Shown one piece after another: positions 16,190 through 24,618 of a stretch of 64,000 nt of DNA (its first letter is position 1; the number at the start of each line of letters is the position of its first letter). Position numbers and translations under genes: made by a program. The DNA lies in contig NZ_DATFIP010000002.1 of assembly GCF_035270045.1 (NCBI RefSeq), forward strand, positions 1 through 64,000, written 5' to 3'. The notes beneath the pieces were generated by a model. It made no database searches. It saw nothing but the letters and a program-made list of their open reading frames with translations, and was not told the origin of the DNA. Origin of the DNA: Salibaculum sp035270045 (lineage in GTDB: Bacteria > Pseudomonadota > Alphaproteobacteria > Rhodobacterales > Rhodobacteraceae).

Positions 16190-17332
16190 TCACCCGAAAT
16201 AGTCGCGCAGGATACGGCCATAGATCGCCTTCAACCTCACGATCTCGTCCACGGGCACGCATTCATCCACCTGGTGCATGGTCTTGCCCACGAGGCCAAA
16301 CTCCACCACCGGGCAGTGGTCCTTGACGAAACGCGCATCCGAGGTGCCGCCGGTGGTCGACAACTCCGGCACAAGGCCCGTCTCGGCCGCCACGGCGCCG
16401 CTCACCAGCGCAGACAAGGCACCGGGAGGTGTCAGGAAACTCTCTCCCGAGACCTTGATCTCGGTGTCGATCTGCACGCCGAAGGCTTCGGCCACCTCTG
16501 CCGCCTCGGCCCGCAGCCAGTCGCTCAGCGCCGCGCCATTGTGCAGGTCGTTGAACCGGATGTTGACGATCCCCCGGCAGGTGCCCGGAATGACGTTCGT
16601 CGCATCGTTGCCCGTCTCGATCGACACCACCGCCAGCGTCGAAGGATCGAAATGCTCGGTGCCGCGGTCCAGTTCCCGCCCGGCCAGCCGGTCCATCAGC
16701 CGCACCATGGCGGGCAGCGGATTCCGGGCGCGATGCGGATAGGCCGCGTGCCCCTGCTTGCCGCGCACCGCCATCCAGGCGCTCATCGAGCCACGGCGCC
16801 CGATCTTGATCATGTCGCCCAGCGTCACGGGGCAGGTCGGCTCGCCCACCAGGCAGACATCCATGCGCTCGCCTTGATGCCCCATCCAGTCTAGCAGCGC
16901 CCGGGTGCCGTCGCGGGCCGGGCCCTCCTCGTCGCCGGTAATGGCCAGGATCACCGCGCCGTCGGGCGGCGTCTCTGACACGAAATCCACAGCGGCGGCG
17001 GCAAAGGCGGCCACGGCGGATTTCATGTCCGTCGCCCCGCGGCCGTAAAGGATGTCATTCCGCTGCTCGGCTCCGAAGGGATCAACACTCCAGTCCGCGA
17101 GGTCGCCCACGGGCACAACGTCCGTGTGTCCATTGAAACCAAAGGTCCGTGCCACCCCTTTCGGACCCCAGCGGGCAAAGAGGTTCGGCACGCCGTTCCG
17201 GTCCACCCGCACAGTCTCGAAGCCCGCCCGCGATAGCAGGTCGTCCAGCAGGACAAGCGCGCTTCCCTCCTCGGGGGTGACGGTCGGGCAACGGATCAGG
17301 TCCGCGGTCAGAGTCACCGGGTCAATGGTCAT
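16190..17332 (-). CDS. dapE: succinyl-diaminopimelate desuccinylase
   Basis: DapE hydrolyses N-succinyl-LL-diaminopimelate to LL-diaminopimelate and succinate in the lysine and peptidoglycan-precursor pathway. The 380-residue M20-family metallopeptidase shows the metal-binding GFNGHTDVVPVGD, the catalytic Glu segment TGDEEGPA and GRRGSMSAW. The late motif STTGGTSDARF is typical of DapE over carboxypeptidase relatives. I start at ATG 17332 (MTIDPVTLTADLI); the frame is open upstream but that part is not family-like. dapD lies 3.5 kb away on the same strand, with two opposite-strand Hint genes in between. Confidence 0.95.
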   Translation of the reverse strand: MTIDPVTLTADLIRCPTVTPEEGSALVLLDDLLSRAGFETVRVDRNGVPNLFARWGPKGVARTFGFNGHTDVVPVGDLADWSVDPFGAEQRNDILYGRGATDMKSAVAAFAAAAVDFVSETPPDGAVILAITGDEEGPARDGTRALLDWMGHQGERMDVCLVGEPTCPVTLGDMIKIGRRGSMSAWMAVRGKQGHAAYPHRARNPLPAMVRLMDRLAGRELDRGTEHFDPSTLAVVSIETGNDATNVIPGTCRGIVNIRFNDLHNGAALSDWLRAEAAEVAEAFGVQIDTEIKVSGESFLTPPGALSALVSGAVAAETGLVPELSTTGGTSDARFVKDHCPVVEFGLVGKTMHQVDECVPVDEIVRLKAIYGRILRDYFG

Positions 17333-17597
17333 CGCCTGCCTCCCTGGGGTCCGGTCGTTCGCCCGTGCCTGTGGCCACGGTGCTACAACCCGGGCACCAT
17401 CCTGCACCTAAAACCCTATTTTGTCTCAAATTTTTCACGGCTTCCACCTAAGATGTCCTCAATAATAATGGCCTGAGGCAGGTCAACGATCGAGCAGCCC
17501 CAGATAGGGCATTTTCATAGCATGGCACCACCATATCTGCGTGGATCATGCCTGCTCGGTCCGTTTGACCTGTGCCGGCCAAGGCAAGGGGCAGTCC

Positions 17598-19187
17598 ATG
17601 GTTGCAGCGTCCGAGCTGAACTACAACACGAACGCGACCGCCACCCAGATGGCCGAGACCATCTTCGGTGACAGCGTGACCGTTACCGGTGCAAGCTATT
17701 CCGGGTCCGGGTATTCGTCCGCGATCTACTCGGGCGGCGACAGCATCTCGCCCGGTGCGACGCCGGGGGATACCGGCGTCATCCTCTCGACGGGGGCCGC
17801 CGCCTCCTTCACCAACAGCTTCTGGCAAGCGAACCATACCGGAGCCCGCAGCACCAACACCGGTGGCCCGAACAACGATTCCGACTTCAATGCAATCGCG
17901 GGAACGAACACCTACGACGCCTCGTTCCTTGAGGTGGACTTCATCCCAGACGGCGGCACCATGACGATGCAGTTCGTCTTCGCCTCGGACGAATACCCGG
18001 AGTTTTCCAACACGGTCTACAACGACATGGTCGGGGTCTGGGTCAACGGCCAGCACGTGCCGCTCTCGGTAACCAACACGGCCACGGCAGTCGGTGGCGT
18101 CAATCAGTCGGAAAACCAGAATCTCTACAACGACAACACAAATGACGCCTACAACACCGAGATGGACGGCTTTACCGTCACCATGACGCTGACCATGCCG
18201 GTCAACGCGGGCGCGGTGAATTCGATCAAGGTGGGCATAGCCGATGTGGCCGATAGTGCGTACGATTCCAACCTGCTGATTGCGGGTGGCAGCCTGCAGA
18301 CGGATCTTGTCGCGCAGGACGATGCGATCACCCTGCAAGAGGGCACGACCAAGACGGTCGATCTGCTGGCCAACGACGACAATGTCACCGGCGGCACGCT
18401 GACCATCACCCATATCAACGGCGTCCCGGTTTCGGCTGGTGACAGCGTCACCCTTGCGACGGGGCAAGTCGTGACCCTCAACGCCGACGGGACAATCGAT
18501 CTTGAGACCGACAGCGACAATGACACCGTCAGTTTCACCTACCAGGCCACGGCTGTGGATGGCAGCGGCACTGTACTTGAAACGGACACGGGCTTCGTCA
18601 CCGCCGAGACCATTCCATGCTTCGTCGCCGGCACCATGATCGCCACTCCCGAAGGGCCAAGGACCATCGAGACCCTTGCCGTCGACGACCTTGTACTGAC
18701 CCAGGACGGCGCGCCGCAGCCGATCCGCTGGATCGGCCAGCGCCGCGTGGCGGCCAGTGGTCCGATGGCCCCCATCGCGTTCCGTGCCGGTGCCCTGGGC
18801 GATCACGAGGCGCTGATGCTGTCCCCCCAACACCGGGTCCTGCTGCGCGACGCCCATGCCGAGCTTATGTTCGAAGCCCCCGAGGTTCTGGTGAAGGCCA
18901 AGGACCTGGTGAACGATCGCAGCATCCGCCGGGTCGAAGGCGGCATGGTGACCTACCTGCACCTGCTGTTCGACAGCCACCAGATCATCTGGGCCGAGGG
19001 GCTGGCGACCGAGAGCTTCCTGCCCGGCCCGCATATCATGTCGCAATTCGAAACCGACATCGCCAAGGAACTGACGACCCTTTTCCCCGAACTGTCCGAC
19101 GACGCGCCAGAGACGGGTTACGGGCCAGCCGCCCGGCCCCTGCTGAACACGCGCGAGGCCTCGGCTCTGCTGCGGCAAGTGGCCTGA
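17598..19187 (+). CDS. choice-of-anchor-L / Hint-domain exported protein
   Basis: The 529-residue protein starts MVAASELNYNTNATATQM without a classical signal peptide. Residues about 1-235 match the choice-of-anchor-L type of surface module (GDTGVILSTGAAASFTNS, VFASDEYPEFSN, VGVWVNG). A tandem-repeat-like linker (about 240-335) follows, and from Cys336 a Hint_2 domain (CFVAGTMIATPEGPRTIETL, SPQHRVLL, LHLLFDSHQIIWAEG). The Hint domain keeps the nucleophilic Cys and the His residues expected of hedgehog/intein-type autoprocessing. Such proteins are abundant in Rhodobacteraceae and are probably exported by type I secretion, though no RTX repeats are visible. AGGGGC precedes the ATG. Confidence 0.85.
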   Translation: MVAASELNYNTNATATQMAETIFGDSVTVTGASYSGSGYSSAIYSGGDSISPGATPGDTGVILSTGAAASFTNSFWQANHTGARSTNTGGPNNDSDFNAIAGTNTYDASFLEVDFIPDGGTMTMQFVFASDEYPEFSNTVYNDMVGVWVNGQHVPLSVTNTATAVGGVNQSENQNLYNDNTNDAYNTEMDGFTVTMTLTMPVNAGAVNSIKVGIADVADSAYDSNLLIAGGSLQTDLVAQDDAITLQEGTTKTVDLLANDDNVTGGTLTITHINGVPVSAGDSVTLATGQVVTLNADGTIDLETDSDNDTVSFTYQATAVDGSGTVLETDTGFVTAETIPCFVAGTMIATPEGPRTIETLAVDDLVLTQDGAPQPIRWIGQRRVAASGPMAPIAFRAGALGDHEALMLSPQHRVLLRDAHAELMFEAPEVLVKAKDLVNDRSIRRVEGGMVTYLHLLFDSHQIIWAEGLATESFLPGPHIMSQFETDIAKELTTLFPELSDDAPETGYGPAARPLLNTREASALLRQVA

Positions 19188-19192
19188 ACACG

Positions 19193-20281
19193 ATGCGCTG
19201 GCTTGGTCTCAGGCACCGCCATGACGCGATCTTCGGTCCCAAAGGGCTGGATCACCGGGGTCCGGTGCCGCCTCCGGACGAGGACAGCCTGGTCACCCGG
19301 GGCACCGTATTGGTCGAGGTGTCGCTGACGCCCGCGGACCGCCCGACAAACCTTGTCCGCTACTCGGTGCTTGATCCCTGGCCGGCCAGCCTTTCGTTGG
19401 TGCATGATCCCGACGGGACGTTCCACTTGCTGATGCGACAGGGTCCACGTCACCTTTCGGCAGCGTTGCGAACACGGCTGGCAGGCCGCACCGACCGGGT
19501 CATCCTCACCTACAATTGGGATGCACCGCGGCGACGCGGGGTGCTCGGAGTCTACGTGCCGGATACGCGCGAACTGTGGCAGACGCCGGTGCCTAACCCC
19601 TTTCCCATGACGCTGCGCGATCTGGGGCGCATGACACGGGACACCACGGCCTGCCGCCTTGCGGCCGGCGTGTGCCATGTCGCACTGGGCCAAGGCACCT
19701 GTCCGATCGGTCCCATGCCAGGGCTCGACCCCACCGCGCTGATCACCACCCCAGAGGGCGACCGTCCGCTGAGCGCGCTGCGGGCAGGTGACCGGGTGCT
19801 CGACACCCAGGGGGTGCCGCGCCGGGTACGATGGGCCAGATCCGTCACGTTGCCCACCGCGGGAAGCCAGGCGCCCTTGCGACTGCGCGCCCCCTATCAC
19901 GGCCTGGGCAAAGACATGATCCTGGCGCCGGACCAAAGGCTGCTGCTGTCGGGCAGCGAGGTCGAATACCTGTTCGGGCAGGAACGCGTGAGCGTGCCCG
20001 CGCGCCACCTCGCCGATCGCTATAGTGTCGCACCCGCGTCATCGGTCGCCCCCATCTTCACCTATCGGCAGGTATTGCTGGACCGGCCCGCGGCGATCCT
20101 TGCCAATGGTGCCACGGTCGAAAGTTTCGACGCGCAGCCGCTCTTCAGTGACGCGCGGCTGGTAAGCAATTCTGTTCTGGCCGACCTGCCCCGCGCGGAC
20201 TGGCCGGAAAGGGCGGGGGGCGCGGCGCCCGTGTTGCGGGCCTTCGAGGCACTGTCGCTCAAGGAACCGCGCTACGGCTGA
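19193..20281 (+). CDS. Hint_2-fold protein with lost catalytic residues
   Basis: This 362-residue protein starts five bases after the previous stop. Its first 180 residues (VLVEVSLTPADRPTNLVRYS and on) are a beta-rich region I do not recognise. The C-terminal half aligns with the Hint domain of the upstream gene, with ITTPEGDRPLSALRAGDRVL against IATPEGPRTIETLAVDDLVL and ending GATVESFDAQPL. At the position of the catalytic Cys it has Gly. SPQHRVLL is replaced by APDQRLLL, and the later LHLLFDSHQ by RQVLLDRPA. The autoprocessing residues are therefore gone and the domain can only be structural. It overlaps the next minus-strand gene tail-to-tail by 10 bases. Confidence 0.78.
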   Translation: MRWLGLRHRHDAIFGPKGLDHRGPVPPPDEDSLVTRGTVLVEVSLTPADRPTNLVRYSVLDPWPASLSLVHDPDGTFHLLMRQGPRHLSAALRTRLAGRTDRVILTYNWDAPRRRGVLGVYVPDTRELWQTPVPNPFPMTLRDLGRMTRDTTACRLAAGVCHVALGQGTCPIGPMPGLDPTALITTPEGDRPLSALRAGDRVLDTQGVPRRVRWARSVTLPTAGSQAPLRLRAPYHGLGKDMILAPDQRLLLSGSEVEYLFGQERVSVPARHLADRYSVAPASSVAPIFTYRQVLLDRPAAILANGATVESFDAQPLFSDARLVSNSVLADLPRADWPERAGGAAPVLRAFEALSLKEPRYG

Positions 20282-20613
20282 CCATCCCCATCGAAAAAGG
20301 GGGTCATCTGCGCCACAACCACGCTGTTCTCGTCCAGCGCGCGCTGCATCAGCGCACCTTCCGCCTCCTCGATCTTGTGACCCTCGGCCTCGCGCTCGGC
20401 CCGGGTGCCATAGCCTGTGACATCCAGTGGTGCCAGGTCGGCCTGCTTTAGGATCGCCACGGTTTCGCGCACCGCCTCGGCCTCGTCCACGCCACTGGCA
20501 TAACACATCAGCGCCGCGCCGGTGCTGCCTTCGGGCAAGCCGTCGCCCGCATGGCGCCCAACCTCGACCAGCAGGGTATAGACCTTCTGCTCGCGGGGTG
20601 TCTTTTCAGCCAT
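20272..20613 (-). CDS. small conserved acidic protein, unknown function
   Basis: From ATG 20613 the 113-residue protein (MAEKTPREQKVYTLLVEVGR) has a helical, charged composition. Recurrent hydrophobic stretches include AVRETVAILKQADL, and the C-terminus reads VVAQMTPFFDGDG. I do not recognise a named domain. Its start overlaps the end of the upstream membrane-protein gene by eight bases, so it is translated from the dapD transcript. An upstream start (20706) would add an unrelated Arg-rich stretch that overlaps the neighbour's reading frame. Confidence 0.65.
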   Translation of the reverse strand: MAEKTPREQKVYTLLVEVGRHAGDGLPEGSTGAALMCYASGVDEAEAVRETVAILKQADLAPLDVTGYGTRAEREAEGHKIEEAEGALMQRALDENSVVVAQMTPFFDGDGQP

Positions 20614-20893
20614 CGTCGGCCTCCTTGTCCTCCCAGCGCGACCGGGTCGCCCAGAGCGAAGAAACGATAAGAACCCCTTGAATGGGTAAGAACCCCAGGG
20701 TGACAAGCGCCGCGATCACCGCCCAAAGCGGCAGCTCCTGCGCGTTGACCAGGTCCCGGGCCGGGCCGAAGGCCAGGGCGAAGACCGCCACCAGGCAGGA
20801 CGCGTCCAGCGCCACGGGCCCCCAGGCCGCCAGCCAGCCGGGCCGGACACCTGCCGCGATCCGGCGTTGGGCCAGGGTCCGGCTGATAAGCAT
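20606..20893 (-). CDS. small inner-membrane protein, unknown function
   Basis: The 95-residue protein has two strong hydrophobic segments, roughly residues 23-48 (AWGPVALDASCLVAVFALAF) and 56-82 (LWAVIAALVTLGFLPIQGVL), with a charged C-terminal tail. Its ATG shares a base with the dapD stop (TGATG), so it is coupled to dapD. A TTG one codon earlier is the only alternative start. Function is unknown; being locked to dapD may reflect only expression needs. Confidence 0.65.
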   Translation of the reverse strand: MLISRTLAQRRIAAGVRPGWLAAWGPVALDASCLVAVFALAFGPARDLVNAQELPLWAVIAALVTLGFLPIQGVLIVSSLWATRSRWEDKEADDG

Positions 20894-21720
20894 CAATCGC
20901 GCAGCAGCTCGTTGATGCCGGTCTTGGACCGGGTCTGTTCGTCCACCCGCTTGACGATCACCGCACAGTAGAGGTTCAGGTTATTCTTGGTCGGCATGGA
21001 CCCCGAAACGACCACGGAATAGGGTGGCACCTCGCCCATGAAAACCTCGCCCGTCTCGCGGTCAACGACCTTGGTGGATTTGCCGATGAAGACGCCCATG
21101 CCCAGAACCGAGCCTTCGCGCACGATGCAACCCTCGACGACCTCGGATCGCGCCCCGATGAAGCAGTTGTCCTCGATGATGGTCGGTCCGGCCTGCATCG
21201 GCTCCAGAACGCCGCCGATGCCGACACCGCCTGACAGGTGCACGTTCTTGCCGATCTGCGCGCAACTGCCCACGGTGGCCCAGGTATCGACCATGGTGCC
21301 CTCGTCCACGTAGGCGCCAAGGTTCACGAAGGAGGGCATCAGCACCACGCCGGGCGCGATGTAGGCTGATCTGCGCACCACGCAGTTGGGAACGGCGCGA
21401 AAGCCCGCTTCAGTCCATTCCCGGTCGCCCCAACCCTTGAACTTGCTGTCGACCTTGTCCCACCAGCCGCTGCCCTGCGGGCCGCCATCCTGCTGTTCCA
21501 TGTCCTTGATGCGGAAGCCCAGCAAGACGGCCTTCTTGGCCCACTGGTTGACGTACCAATCACCGTTGTCCCGTCGTTCGGCCACGCGCAGCTGGCCGCT
21601 ATCAAGAGCATTCAGGGTACTCTCGATCGCCTCTCGGGTCTCGCCCCCAGTGGCGGGCGTGATCTGGTCGCGGGTTTCCCAGGCGGCCTCGATGGCGTTT
21701 TCAAGTTGGGCGTTGGACAT
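20893..21720 (-). CDS. dapD: tetrahydrodipicolinate N-succinyltransferase
   Basis: DapD transfers succinyl from succinyl-CoA to tetrahydrodipicolinate, giving the precursor later processed by DapE. The 275-residue protein has the N-terminal helical domain (MSNAQLENAIEAAWETRDQI) and the characteristic left-handed beta-helix hexapeptide repeats (IAPGVVLMPSFVNLGAYVD, VGIGGVLEP, CFIGARSEVVEGCIV). The start at 21720 gives the family N-terminus; a 31-residue upstream extension is not family-like. Two small genes follow with overlapping stop/start codons. Confidence 0.97.
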   Translation of the reverse strand: MSNAQLENAIEAAWETRDQITPATGGETREAIESTLNALDSGQLRVAERRDNGDWYVNQWAKKAVLLGFRIKDMEQQDGGPQGSGWWDKVDSKFKGWGDREWTEAGFRAVPNCVVRRSAYIAPGVVLMPSFVNLGAYVDEGTMVDTWATVGSCAQIGKNVHLSGGVGIGGVLEPMQAGPTIIEDNCFIGARSEVVEGCIVREGSVLGMGVFIGKSTKVVDRETGEVFMGEVPPYSVVVSGSMPTKNNLNLYCAVIVKRVDEQTRSKTGINELLRD

Positions 21721-21863
21721 GGGGCATTCTCCGATGCGATATTTCGGTTTCCCGCGCAATAGCCTGTGACGGCGCCTTGGGCAATCGCCCCGTGATCGGC
21801 AGTCATTGGACAAGGGGCGCGAAGCCTGCCATCACCAAAGCGACCATGTCCGAGGAGCTGCTC

Positions 21864-22712
21864 ATGACCAACGACCCGCGCCGCCATCCCTTCCGCTACT
21901 CGGGCGAGGACCGCCAGGTGGCCGAGCATGTCCCGGATACGCCGCAGACCCGGTCACCGGCCTATCGGCTGGCCTTCACCGACGACGATTTCATGTGCCG
22001 CGACGAGCTGCGCCCGGTGCGGTTGCAGCTGGAACTGCTCAAGCCCGATCTGAAGATGAACGAGGCGGGGGTGAATTCCACCATCGTGCTGTTCGGCGGG
22101 GCCCGCATTCCGGAGCCTGCGCACAAGGCCAGCGCCCGAACAAAGACGCTCGCCGACCTCTCGCAATACTACGAAGAGGCACGAACCTTCGCGCGGCTGA
22201 TGACGGAACAATCGGTCGCCGACGGCGGCCTGGAGAACGTCATCGTGACCGGGGGTGGACCCGGCGTTATGGAGGCAGGCAACCGCGGCGCCGCCGACGC
22301 GGGCGGGGTGAGCATCGGATTGAATATCGTGCTGCCGCACGAGCAGGCGCCGAACGAATATGTCACGCCGGACCTTTGCTTCAACTTCCATTATTTCGCG
22401 ATCCGCAAGATGCATTTCCTGATGCGCGCGCGGGCGCTGTGCATCTTTCCCGGTGGCTTTGGCACCATGGACGAGATGTTCGAGACCCTGACGCTGATTC
22501 AAACGGGCCGGATGGAAAAGATCCCGTTCCTTTTGTTCGGACGGCACTTCTGGGAACGGATCATCAACTGGGAGGCGCTGGCCGAGGCCGGAACGATCTC
22601 GGACGAGGATCTGGAGCTGTTCCGCTACGTCGAGACGGCCGAGGAGGCGGTGGCCTACCTCGAAACCTGGGACGGGGCGGGAGAGAAGCGCGAGACCATC
22701 CCGGGCCGCTGA
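21864..22712 (+). CDS. LOG/TIGR00730-family Rossmann protein
   Basis: The protein belongs to the family once called lysine decarboxylase-like and now mostly known as LOG-type cytokinin phosphoribohydrolases or nucleotide 5'-monophosphate nucleosidases. It shows GGGPGVMEAGNRGA (nucleotide binding) and FPGGFGTMDEMFE, the PGGxGTxxE catalytic motif. At 282 residues it has an N-terminal extension compared with minimal LOG enzymes. I choose ATG 21864 because GAGGAG sits six bases ahead; ATG 21846 is in frame six codons earlier. It is divergent from dapD. The substrate is inferred only. Confidence 0.85.
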   Translation: MTNDPRRHPFRYSGEDRQVAEHVPDTPQTRSPAYRLAFTDDDFMCRDELRPVRLQLELLKPDLKMNEAGVNSTIVLFGGARIPEPAHKASARTKTLADLSQYYEEARTFARLMTEQSVADGGLENVIVTGGGPGVMEAGNRGAADAGGVSIGLNIVLPHEQAPNEYVTPDLCFNFHYFAIRKMHFLMRARALCIFPGGFGTMDEMFETLTLIQTGRMEKIPFLLFGRHFWERIINWEALAEAGTISDEDLELFRYVETAEEAVAYLETWDGAGEKRETIPGR

Positions 22713-22740
22713 CCCCTGCCCCGCGGCTGCAATTGCCCGC

Positions 22741-22947
22741 TTAGGTGATAGACGCCTCGAGCAGCGGAAAAACGGTGCGTCGCCGGTGCCGGGCGATCAG
22801 AGTCCGGCGCCGTTCGCGCCGCCGCAATTCCCGTTCCAGGGCCTGCTCGATCAGGTCTGCAGTGGCGATACCGTCATGAGCGGCGGCCTCTCGCAAAGCC
22901 TGGTGCGCGGCCGTGCTCAACCGGGGGATGTTCGAGGTCTGTTCCAT
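22741..22947 (-). CDS. small ribbon-helix-helix-like protein
   Basis: The 68-residue protein begins MEQTSNIPRLSTAAHQAL. A short strand (PRLS) is followed by two helices (AAHQALREAAAHDG and ATADLIEQALERELRRRERRR), the pattern of RHH/CopG-type DNA-binding proteins. The Arg-rich tail would suit nucleic-acid binding. No toxin partner is adjacent: rlmN ends the region downstream and the LOG gene is convergent. An alternative is a non-functional frame, but codon use is in line with neighbours. Confidence 0.55.
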   Translation of the reverse strand: MEQTSNIPRLSTAAHQALREAAAHDGIATADLIEQALERELRRRERRRTLIARHRRRTVFPLLEASIT

Positions 22948-22982
22948 GACCCGAGAAATGCACGATTCGTCTTGGCGAATGG

Positions 22983-24176
22983 TTAATCGCTCGCCAAGCC
23001 CGCCTCGGCCGCGATGTCACGGCGCGACCTGCGCGCGCGTTCCGTGGCCGATTTCAACTGTCCGCAGGCCGCCATGATGTCTTCCCCACGGGGAGTGCGT
23101 ATGGGGCTGGCGTAACCCGCCTTGTAGACAATGTCAGCGAAGCTCTGGATTCGGGCCCAATCGGAGCGTTCATATGGTGCGCTCGGCCATTCGTTGAAGG
23201 GAATCAGGTTGATCTTGGCGGGGATGCCCTCGATCAGTTTGACCAGACGGCGGGCGTCCTCGTCGCTGTCGTTGACGTCCTTGAGCATCACGTATTCGAA
23301 CGTGATCCGCTCGGAATTCGACGCCTTCGGATAGGCCTTGAGCGCCTCAAGCAGGGCCGCGATGTTCCATTTCCGGTTGATCGGCACCAGCTTGTCGCGA
23401 ACCTCGTCCGTGGTGGCGTGGAAGGACACGGCCAATTGACAACCGATCTCTTCGGCGGTCTTGGCGATCTCGGGGACGATACCGCTGGTCGAGAGCGTGA
23501 TGCGGCGGCGCGACAGGGCAATGCCTTCGCCATCCATGGCGATCTTCATGGCATCGCGGACATTCTCGAAATTGTAGAGCGGCTCTCCCATACCCATGAG
23601 CACGATGTTCGACAAAAGGCGCGGGCCGTTTTCCCCGGTGCCCTGCCCAGGCTCGGGCCATTCGCCCAGATCGTCGCGCGCCATCATGACCTGCCCGATG
23701 ATCTCTCCGGCGGTCAGGTTGCGTACCAGTTTCTGCGTGCCAGTGTGACAGAACGAACAGGTCAGCGTGCAGCCCACCTGGGACGAAATGCACAGCGTGC
23801 CGCGGTCTTCTTCAGGGATATAGACGACCTCGACCTCGTGCCCGCCGGCAATCCGCACCAGGTATTTGCGGGTGCCATCGGCGCTGACGGTCTTCGACAC
23901 CAGCTCGGGCAGTTCTATCACGAAATGCGCGGCCAGCTTGGCACGAAAGTCTTTGGCCAGGTTCGTCATTTCCAAGAAGTCACGCACACCCCAGTGATAG
24001 ACCCATTGCCAGATCTGGTTGACCCGCATCTTGGCCTGCTTCTCGGGCGTGCCCATTTCGATCAGCGCATCGCGCAAGCCGGGCCGGGTCAGGCCGACGA
24101 TATTGGTCGGGCCATCCTCGGGCACTTGCCGCTTGATGGTCAGAACGTCCTGCGTGATCGGGGCCGGGGCCGACAT
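22983..24176 (-). CDS. rlmN: dual-specificity RNA methyltransferase RlmN
   Basis: RlmN is a radical-SAM enzyme that methylates C2 of A2503 in 23S rRNA and of A37 in some tRNAs. The 397-residue protein shows the Cys-x3-Cys-x2-Cys cluster motif in VGCTLTCSFCHTGTQ. It also has GMGEPLYNF, the STSGIVPEI segment and the C-terminal AACGQLK, whose Cys carries the methyl intermediate. The N-terminus resembles the usual accessory domain (IWQWVYHWGVRDF). It is transcribed away from the divergent ArsR-type gene. Confidence 0.96.
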   Translation of the reverse strand: MSAPAPITQDVLTIKRQVPEDGPTNIVGLTRPGLRDALIEMGTPEKQAKMRVNQIWQWVYHWGVRDFLEMTNLAKDFRAKLAAHFVIELPELVSKTVSADGTRKYLVRIAGGHEVEVVYIPEEDRGTLCISSQVGCTLTCSFCHTGTQKLVRNLTAGEIIGQVMMARDDLGEWPEPGQGTGENGPRLLSNIVLMGMGEPLYNFENVRDAMKIAMDGEGIALSRRRITLSTSGIVPEIAKTAEEIGCQLAVSFHATTDEVRDKLVPINRKWNIAALLEALKAYPKASNSERITFEYVMLKDVNDSDEDARRLVKLIEGIPAKINLIPFNEWPSAPYERSDWARIQSFADIVYKAGYASPIRTPRGEDIMAACGQLKSATERARRSRRDIAAEAGLASD

Positions 24177-24262
24177 CGGAATACTCGCGTCTCTTGGGGT
24201 CAGGTGGGCCTCATATAGGAGCGAAGGTCGAAATCCAAAGAAAATCCACCTATGCGCTCGAC

Positions 24263-24282
24263 ATAACTATAAGCCTAGTTAT
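24263..24282. promoter_or_regulatory. inverted-repeat operator ahead of the ArsR-type gene
   Basis: ATAACTA (24263-24269) and TAGTTAT (24276-24282) form a perfect 7-bp inverted repeat with a 6-base spacer, in an AT-rich patch 25 bases before the ArsR-type start. Size and symmetry suit a winged-helix ArsR dimer, so autoregulation is likely. The repeat overlaps the likely promoter (TATAAT-like TATATAATT at 24280-24288). Confidence 0.65.
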
Positions 24283-24306
24283 ATAATTTGTTGGAAAGGT
24301 ATCGAT

Positions 24307-24618
24307 ATGCGAAACGAAAAAGCCAGTCAGGGATTTGCCGCCATGGGATCTGAGGCGCGGCTAGACGTGTTGCGCTGCCTCGTCCGGGCCGGCCGTGATG
24401 GACTGACGATCGGCACGATTCAGGATCGAACGGGAATCGCGCCCTCGACCCTTGCCCATCACCTGAGATTCCTGAAGGCCGCCGGGCTTGTCATCCAGCA
24501 CAAGCAAGGCCGCAGCGTGATCAACCGCGCGGATTACGATCAGCTGGAGGCGCTGGCGGGGTTCATCCTCAACGAATGCTGTGCCGACGAAACCAGAAAA
24601 GTGGCCAACGATGGCTGA
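24307..24618 (+). CDS. ArsR-family transcriptional regulator
   Basis: From ATG 24307 the 103-residue protein has the ArsR winged-helix fold: GSEARLDVLRCLVRAGRDGL, then the recognition helix IAPSTLAHHLRFLKAAGLV and the wing HKQGRSVINRADY. A Cys-Cys pair (NECCADET) near the C-terminus could bind a thiophilic ligand such as As(III) or a soft metal. The canonical alpha-3 ELCVC motif is not present. It overlaps the permease gene by eight bases, so the two form a regulator-transporter operon under the adjacent inverted repeat. Confidence 0.9.
   Translation: MRNEKASQGFAAMGSEARLDVLRCLVRAGRDGLTIGTIQDRTGIAPSTLAHHLRFLKAAGLVIQHKQGRSVINRADYDQLEALAGFILNECCADETRKVANDG

Noticed and set aside
17448..19178. 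A 576-codon minus-strand open frame opposite the choice-of-anchor-L/Hint gene
   Set aside because: It is the antisense shadow of a clear Hint-domain gene. The translation is Gly/His/Val-rich without motifs, and no start signal precedes it.
22741..22947. An antitoxin of a toxin-antitoxin pair
   Set aside because: The protein is ribbon-helix-helix-like but no toxin-like partner is adjacent; the neighbours are rlmN and a LOG-family gene.
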